Assembly (NCBI RefSeq): GCF_029868325.1
Contig: NZ_JARWNW010000192.1
Coordinates: 42,996-106,995, forward strand
Source of the DNA: Nocardia carnea
GTDB lineage: Bacteria > Actinomycetota > Actinomycetes > Mycobacteriales > Mycobacteriaceae
Direction: 5' to 3'
DNA: 64,000 nt
Below are positions 60,050-64,000 of this stretch, piece by piece. The translations under genes were made by a program, and so were the position numbers. The notes below the pieces were generated by a model. It made no database searches, had not been told where the DNA came from, and saw only the letters and a list, made by a program, of their open reading frames with translations. The stretch's first letter is position 1. Every line of letters starts with the position of its first letter.

Positions 60050-60742
60050 ATGTCGCCTACGTCACATGACTTCGAAGCCGAGGGCGAGGATCTGACGTCC
60101 CGCCTGCGGATGTCGATCGTCGAGGGCATCTACCCTCCAGGTCACCGCCTGGTGCAGGAAGAACTGGCCGACCGCTTCGGGGTGTCTCGTATCCCGCTGC
60201 GCGAGGCCATGCGCACCCTGGTCGGGGAAGGGCTGCTCCGGTCGCTCCCCGGCCGCGGCACCTTCGTCACCGCACTCGATATCGAGGAGATCGACGAGAT
60301 CTACGATCTGCGCCGGCTGATCGAACCCAGCTTCGCGGAGCACGTGACCGAACGGGTATCGCGCCGGGATATTTCCCGTTTCGCGGCGATGGCCGAGCAG
60401 ATGGACAGGGTGGCCGAGACCGGGGCCGACTCCTGGTCCCGCACCAACCTGGCGTTCCACCTGGATATGTATCGACTGTCGAGGCTGCCGTTGCGGTACG
60501 AGACCATCGCCCAGATGTATCACCGGCTCGAGCCGTATTCCCGGTTCTATGTGCACCGGACCTGCGCGTACGACCGGGTGCAGCACGAGCACAAGGCCAT
60601 GGTGCAGGCACTCGTGGACGGTGACGCCGAGACCTTGGCCACGCAGATCCTCGCCCATATCGAGGGCGGCCAGACCGGCCTGCACCGGGCCTGGGAGAAC
60701 TCGCGCGACGAGATGCGTTCCTACTGGGCGGAGCGCGCCTGA
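60050..60742 (+). CDS. GntR family (FCD subgroup) regulator of the pxp operon
   Basis: A 230-residue regulator. The wHTH includes DLTSRLRMSIVEGIYPPGHRLVQEELADRFGVSRIPLREAMRTLVGEGLLRSLPGRGTFV (residues about 11-68, in parts). The FCD domain follows (DLRRLIEPSFAEHVTERV, NLAFHLDMYRLSRLPLRY). ATG 60050 is chosen; an upstream extension is not family-like and would span the operator. TGATG couples it to pxpA at 60742. It should sense 5-oxoproline or a related metabolite. Confidence 0.92.
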   Translation: MSPTSHDFEAEGEDLTSRLRMSIVEGIYPPGHRLVQEELADRFGVSRIPLREAMRTLVGEGLLRSLPGRGTFVTALDIEEIDEIYDLRRLIEPSFAEHVTERVSRRDISRFAAMAEQMDRVAETGADSWSRTNLAFHLDMYRLSRLPLRYETIAQMYHRLEPYSRFYVHRTCAYDRVQHEHKAMVQALVDGDAETLATQILAHIEGGQTGLHRAWENSRDEMRSYWAERA

Positions 60743-61524
60743 TGACCGTGCTGTCGATCAACACCGATGTCGGTGAGGGCTTCGGTGTCTGGGGCATCGT
60801 GGACGAATCGGCCTTGTTGGCGGAGGTCACGGCCGCGAATGTCGCCTGCGGGTTCCACGCGGGCGATCCGGATATCCTGCGCCGCACTTGCGATACCGCC
60901 GCCGAGCTGGGCGTCTCCATCGGTGCTCAGGTGTCCTATCGCGACCTGGCGGGCTTCGGCCGCAGGTTCATCGAGGTGCCGCCACCCACCCTCGTCAACG
61001 AGCTCGTGTACCAGATCGGGGCTCTCCAGGCGTTCGCGCGGATCTCCGGTACGGAGGTCACCTACGTCAAAGCGCACGGTGCCCTTTACAACGCCGCTGC
61101 CCGCCACGAGGGACACGCGTGGGCGATCGTCGAGGCGGTCGGACTGGTCGACCCGGCATTACCGGTGCTGTGCCAATACCGAACCCAGGTGTGGGAACTC
61201 GCGCTATCCGCCGGTTTGCAGCCACACGCAGAGGTATTCGTCGATCGCGGGTACACCGACGAGGGACTGCTCGTCGGGCGCAGTCATCCCGATGCCCTGC
61301 TCACCGATCCGGGCGTGGCCGCGGCGCGAGCCTGGGAGATCGTCAGCACCGCAAGCGTGGTCTCGGTCGGCGGCGTCCGGACCACGGTGCTACCCGAGCA
61401 GGCCCCGGCGGTGGCGCTCTGTGTGCACAGCGATACTCCCGGCGCCGTGGAGATCGCCCGCGAAACCCGGAAGGTACTCGAACGCAATGGTTCCTCGCCG
61501 GCCCCGATCGGACCGGCGCGATGA
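60742..61524 (+). CDS. pxpA: 5-oxoprolinase subunit PxpA
   Basis: A 260-residue LamB/YcsF protein. NTDVGEGFGVWG, VACGFHAGDPDIL and VKAHGALYN are its consensus motifs. PxpA with PxpB and PxpC forms the prokaryotic 5-oxoprolinase, which uses ATP to open 5-oxo-L-proline to glutamate. It sits between gntR (TGATG overlap) and pxpB (ATGA overlap), a tight operon. The canonical family start reads DLNxDxGE; INTDVGEGFG retains the acidic residues. Confidence 0.93.
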   Translation: MTVLSINTDVGEGFGVWGIVDESALLAEVTAANVACGFHAGDPDILRRTCDTAAELGVSIGAQVSYRDLAGFGRRFIEVPPPTLVNELVYQIGALQAFARISGTEVTYVKAHGALYNAAARHEGHAWAIVEAVGLVDPALPVLCQYRTQVWELALSAGLQPHAEVFVDRGYTDEGLLVGRSHPDALLTDPGVAAARAWEIVSTASVVSVGGVRTTVLPEQAPAVALCVHSDTPGAVEIARETRKVLERNGSSPAPIGPAR

Positions 61525-62153
61525 CCGGCCCGGCCTTGCTGCGTGCCGGTGACCGGGGCTGGATGGTGGATCTGGAGCCGGAGCGGGTCGCCCCCGTGGT
61601 GCGGTCCGCGCGCGTTCAGGACTGGTCGTACCTGGTACAGGACATCATCCCGGCCTCACGGTCGATCCTTTTCTGCGCGAATGATTCCGCAGATATGGAC
61701 CGCCTGGCGACCCGGATCCGATATCTGCTCGACTCCGCCGGTACCGAACCCGGGGTGGTGTCCGACCGCGATCCGGTGATCGTCCCCGTGCGCTACGACG
61801 GTGCGGACCTGCCCGGTGTCGCACGAAGCCTCGACCGCACCGTTGACGAGGTCGTCGCGGCGCATGTGGATGCGGAACATCGCGTCGGATTCTTCGGATT
61901 CGCACCGGGGTTCGCCTATATCGATGGATTGCCCGAATCCTTGAAACTCCCGCGCCGCAGTTCGCCGCGTCCCCGAGTCGATCGTGGACTGGTCGCGATC
62001 GCCGGAACACAGACCGTCGTCTATCCGGGCGGAACGCCGGGCGGCTGGCACCTGATCGGGTCGACATCGGAGATCCTGTGGGATCCGAAGTCCGATCAGC
62101 CGAGCCGGTTGTCGGTGGGCGACCGGGTGATTTTCCGGCCGGTGACGCGATGA
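61521..62153 (+). CDS. pxpB: 5-oxoprolinase subunit PxpB
   Basis: A 210-residue allophanate-hydrolase subunit-1-like protein. VRYDGADLPGVA, GFFGFAPGFAYIDGLP and AGTQTVVYPGGTPGGWHLIGST are diagnostic. With PxpC it forms the kinase-like half of 5-oxoprolinase. The start overlaps pxpA by four bases (61521-61524) and the stop overlaps pxpC by four (62150-62153). Confidence 0.93.
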   Translation: MTGPALLRAGDRGWMVDLEPERVAPVVRSARVQDWSYLVQDIIPASRSILFCANDSADMDRLATRIRYLLDSAGTEPGVVSDRDPVIVPVRYDGADLPGVARSLDRTVDEVVAAHVDAEHRVGFFGFAPGFAYIDGLPESLKLPRRSSPRPRVDRGLVAIAGTQTVVYPGGTPGGWHLIGSTSEILWDPKSDQPSRLSVGDRVIFRPVTR

Positions 62154-63067
62154 CCGCCGTCCTGGACGACCACGCCGGCTCACCTCCCGCGGACTGTTCC
62201 GCAGTGGTGACGATCCTCGACCCCGGCCCGGCAGCCACTCTGCAGGATCTCGGCCGGCCCGGTTTCGCACACCTCGGCATCACGACATCGGGTGGCGCGG
62301 ACCGGTCGAGTCTGACGCTGGCGAATCGCCTGGTCGGAAATCCCGGCGGGGTGCCGGTGATCGAGTCGACCTTCGGTGGGCTGACCGTGGTGTTGTCCGC
62401 CGACCGGATGGTCGCGGTGGCCGGAGCGCCGGCGGACGTGCGGATCGACGACCGGCCGCTGGCCGAACCCCGGGCCCTGCTGCGGGCCGGGCAACGACTC
62501 CGCCTGGGGCTTTCGACCTGGGGATTGCGTACCTACTTGGCTGTTCAAGGCGGTTTCGAGGCAGACCTCGTCTTCGGGTCTGCCTCCGCCGACTGCCTGT
62601 CCGGACTGGGCACTCGGCCACTGCGATCCGGGGATCGTCTGGCGCTGGGCGAGCCGTACGGAGCACCGCCGGAGGTGCCGCTGGAGTTGGTCACCCCCCG
62701 GGCGGATCCAGGGCCGCTGGTCCTGGACTTCCACTGGGGGCCCCGCGATCGGCTCTTCTCGCCCGAGGACCGCGCGGCCTTCACCACGCGGCGGTGGTCG
62801 GTCAGCAACTCCTGCGACCGTGTCGGGGTCCGCCTCGCCGGCAGCCCGCTGACCATCGGGTCGGTGGATCTCCCGAGCGAAGGAATGGCACTGGGAGCTG
62901 TTCAGGTGCCGCCCGGGGGTGAGCCCATCGTGTTCCTGGCCGATCATCCGGTCACCGGGGGTTACCCGGTGATCGGTGTGGTCACCGAACGCGCCGTCGA
63001 CCGGCTCGCCCAGGCCCGGCCGGGCACCCCGGTGCGATTCTCCGCCCTACCCAGAGGGGGCGCCTGA
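62150..63067 (+). CDS. pxpC: 5-oxoprolinase subunit PxpC
   Basis: A 305-residue allophanate-hydrolase subunit-2-like protein. TLQDLGRPGFAHLGITTSGGADR is the N-terminal signature (in parts), and SNSCDRVGVRLAG with DLPSEGMALGAVQVPPGGEPIVFLADHPVTGGYPVIGVV the C-terminal half. It completes the PxpABC complex; full length is present. A VOC-family gene follows 62 bp later. Confidence 0.93.
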   Translation: MTAVLDDHAGSPPADCSAVVTILDPGPAATLQDLGRPGFAHLGITTSGGADRSSLTLANRLVGNPGGVPVIESTFGGLTVVLSADRMVAVAGAPADVRIDDRPLAEPRALLRAGQRLRLGLSTWGLRTYLAVQGGFEADLVFGSASADCLSGLGTRPLRSGDRLALGEPYGAPPEVPLELVTPRADPGPLVLDFHWGPRDRLFSPEDRAAFTTRRWSVSNSCDRVGVRLAGSPLTIGSVDLPSEGMALGAVQVPPGGEPIVFLADHPVTGGYPVIGVVTERAVDRLAQARPGTPVRFSALPRGGA

Positions 63068-63129
63068 CCCGGACACGACTCGAATACCCGCCCCGAACAG
63101 AGCATCTATACGCCGAGAAAGGTATCTCC

Positions 63130-63579
63130 ATGACCGCTCAGACCGACCTCGTCCCGTTCCACCTGGCCATTCCCGTCGACGATATCGAGGCTGCCCGCAA
63201 GTTCTACGGCGGCGTCCTCGGATTCGCCGAAGGTCGATCCGACACCAGGTGGATCGATTGGAACTTCCGCGGCCACCAGGTCGTCACCCATCAGGTAGGT
63301 GACGGGAAGCCGGAGACCGCCCGCGACGGGGTGGCCGGGACGAACCCGGTGGACGGACACGATGTACCGGTCCCGCATTTCGGGCTGGTACTCCCCGTGG
63401 AGGAATTCAAAGCTCTCGCGGACAAACTGACCTCGATCGGCACGGAATTCGTCATCGAGCCCTACGTCCGGTTCGAAGGCGAACCGGGCGAGCAGTGGAC
63501 GATGTTCTTCTTCGATCCCGCCGGGAATGCGCTCGAGTTCAAGGCCTTCGCCGATCTCGAACAACTGTTCGCTGTCTGA
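63130..63579 (+). CDS. VOC family protein
   Basis: A 149-residue VOC protein. PFHLAIPVDDIEAARKFYGGVLGFAEGRS is the first half, VPHFGLVLPVEEFKALADKLTSIG the second, with MFFFDPAGNALEFKAFADLEQLF containing the DPAGNALEFK motif. Likely metal ligands are His in FHLAI and in PHFGL, and Glu in LEFK. It is 62 bp after pxpC in the same direction and may be co-transcribed; a relation to 5-oxoproline metabolism is not known. Confidence 0.88.
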   Translation: MTAQTDLVPFHLAIPVDDIEAARKFYGGVLGFAEGRSDTRWIDWNFRGHQVVTHQVGDGKPETARDGVAGTNPVDGHDVPVPHFGLVLPVEEFKALADKLTSIGTEFVIEPYVRFEGEPGEQWTMFFFDPAGNALEFKAFADLEQLFAV

Positions 63580-63724
63580 CCCACGGGCTTCGCTTCCGGA
63601 CAGTCCTGTGCGGCACCATCCATGTGGTGCCTCGTCCGCCGTGGTCATAGGGAGGAGTCGCAATACAGCCGATGACCCGCACGGGGGTGGAACCGGGAAT
63701 CGATAAGCAATAGAAGACACCCCG

Positions 63725-63880
63725 CCGCCCCGCCACCACGATGTTCAGCACGCCCGGCGGCAGACCCGCCTCGGTGGCGGCCTCGCCGAGAACGTAGCCG
63801 TCGTTACCGCCCGCCGGTGGCAGGTCGGCGTGCACCAGCGGGCACCGCGGATGCCACAGGGCCGTCATGCTCGAGACGTA
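63725..63880 (-). pseudogene. Composite gene fragments fused to sdhB: aldehyde dehydrogenase and epimerase-like scraps
   Basis: On the minus strand, in frame after the SdhB segment, the sequence reads VYVSSMTAL (a strand and Ser motif as in SDR-type epimerases). After it comes GYVLGEAATEAGLPPGVLNIVVAG, the EAGLPPGVxNIVxG motif of aldehyde dehydrogenases. The frame stays open with no stop for more than 300 bases and overlaps the VOC gene 3' end in antisense. I take it as recombination debris, not a functional tail. Confidence 0.5.
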
Positions 63881-64000
63881 CACGATCGGGTCGTACTTAC
63901 GATCGGCGACCCGTTCCTTCATCGGAATCAACGCATTGTCGGTGATCTTGATGTGCTCCGGGCACACCTCCGTGCAGCATTTGGTGATATTGCAGTAGCC
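63881..64000 (-). CDS. Succinate dehydrogenase iron-sulfur subunit, C-terminal part (cut by window edge; 3' end appears replaced)
   Basis: From the window edge the minus strand reads GYCNITKCCTEVCPEHIKITDN, ALIPMKERVADRKYDPIV. CxxxCCxxxCP is the [3Fe-4S]/[4Fe-4S] ligand cluster of the SdhB/FrdB C-terminal domain, and the following helix matches the mycobacterial subunit as I recall it. After DPIV the normal short tail is absent and unrelated sequence follows. It transfers electrons from the flavoprotein subunit to the quinone. The rest of the gene lies beyond the window. Confidence 0.75.

Noticed and set aside
59704..60069. TTG-started frame of about 120 codons upstream of gntR.
   Set aside because: It runs through the operator and start of gntR and has no recognisable domain.
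1..64000. tRNA/rRNA genes, insertion sequences, prophage or CRISPR arrays.
   Set aside because: Read for cloverleaf-like repeats, transposase motifs and regularly spaced repeats; none found. Short inverted repeats seen are terminators or operators.

Overview
The window is high-GC actinobacterial DNA. Dense TetR, AraC, LysR and SDR genes, an F420-type (LLM) oxidoreductase, a deazaflavin (DDN-family) reductase, an acyl-CoA carboxylase beta subunit, a TAP-type secreted hydrolase and many GTG starts fit Nocardia or a close relative in the Mycobacteriales. The genus is inferred, not proven. I saw no tRNA, rRNA, insertion sequence, prophage gene or CRISPR array.

Layout. (1) 1-15.4 kb is a mosaic of small regulator/enzyme pairs: TetR plus SDR, TetR divergent from SDR, histidine phosphatase, macro-domain protein, LLM oxidoreductase, VOC and SRPBCC proteins, AraC regulators, ArfB and two DHFR-like reductases. 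The gaps hold gene scraps: HAD, MDR quinone oxidoreductase, alpha/beta hydrolase, TetR, SDR and a kinase-like gene. (2) 15.5-25.8 kb has an FBP-type zinc protein, an MFS exporter, a TetR-regulated FAD monooxygenase with a perfect 18-bp palindrome upstream, an alpha/beta hydrolase, an unknown two-gene unit, and an XRE regulator divergent from an SDR.

(3) 25.8-34.5 kb is a coherent catabolic cluster. A LysR regulator is divergent from kdgD (5-dehydro-4-deoxyglucarate dehydratase), an alpha-ketoglutarate semialdehyde dehydrogenase, a three-gene SsuABC/NMT1-type ABC importer, an M24 (creatinase/prolidase-fold) hydrolase and a RidA protein. Together they suggest import of a nitrogen-containing substrate, cleavage of its C-N bond, and conversion of the carbon skeleton to 2-oxoglutarate. 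(4) 34.7-41.6 kb carries a MerR regulator, a secreted TAP-type hydrolase, an acyl-CoA carboxylase beta subunit, an extradiol dioxygenase divergent from a SnoaL-like protein, and a fatty-acid desaturase with a 12-bp inverted repeat upstream.

(5) 41.8-45.9 kb is a three-gene minus-strand system: an unknown 460-residue protein, a MoxR-type AAA ATPase, and an HExxH/VWA protein overlapping the ATPase by ATGA. (6) 46.4-50.6 kb looks copper-responsive: a CsoR-like box, a protein with a His-rich repeat head, a DHA2-type MFS exporter, a CopZ-like chaperone, and a second MFS protein with a His-containing tail. (7) 50.6-59.6 kb holds conserved proteins of unknown role (DUF2804, DUF2267, DUF5996 types), a methyltransferase, an M20 peptidase, a secreted protein and a MarR regulator. 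(8) 60.0-63.6 kb is a gntR-pxpABC-VOC operon for 5-oxoproline use. (9) The last 400 bp end in a succinate dehydrogenase iron-sulfur subunit whose last residues appear replaced by scraps of other genes.
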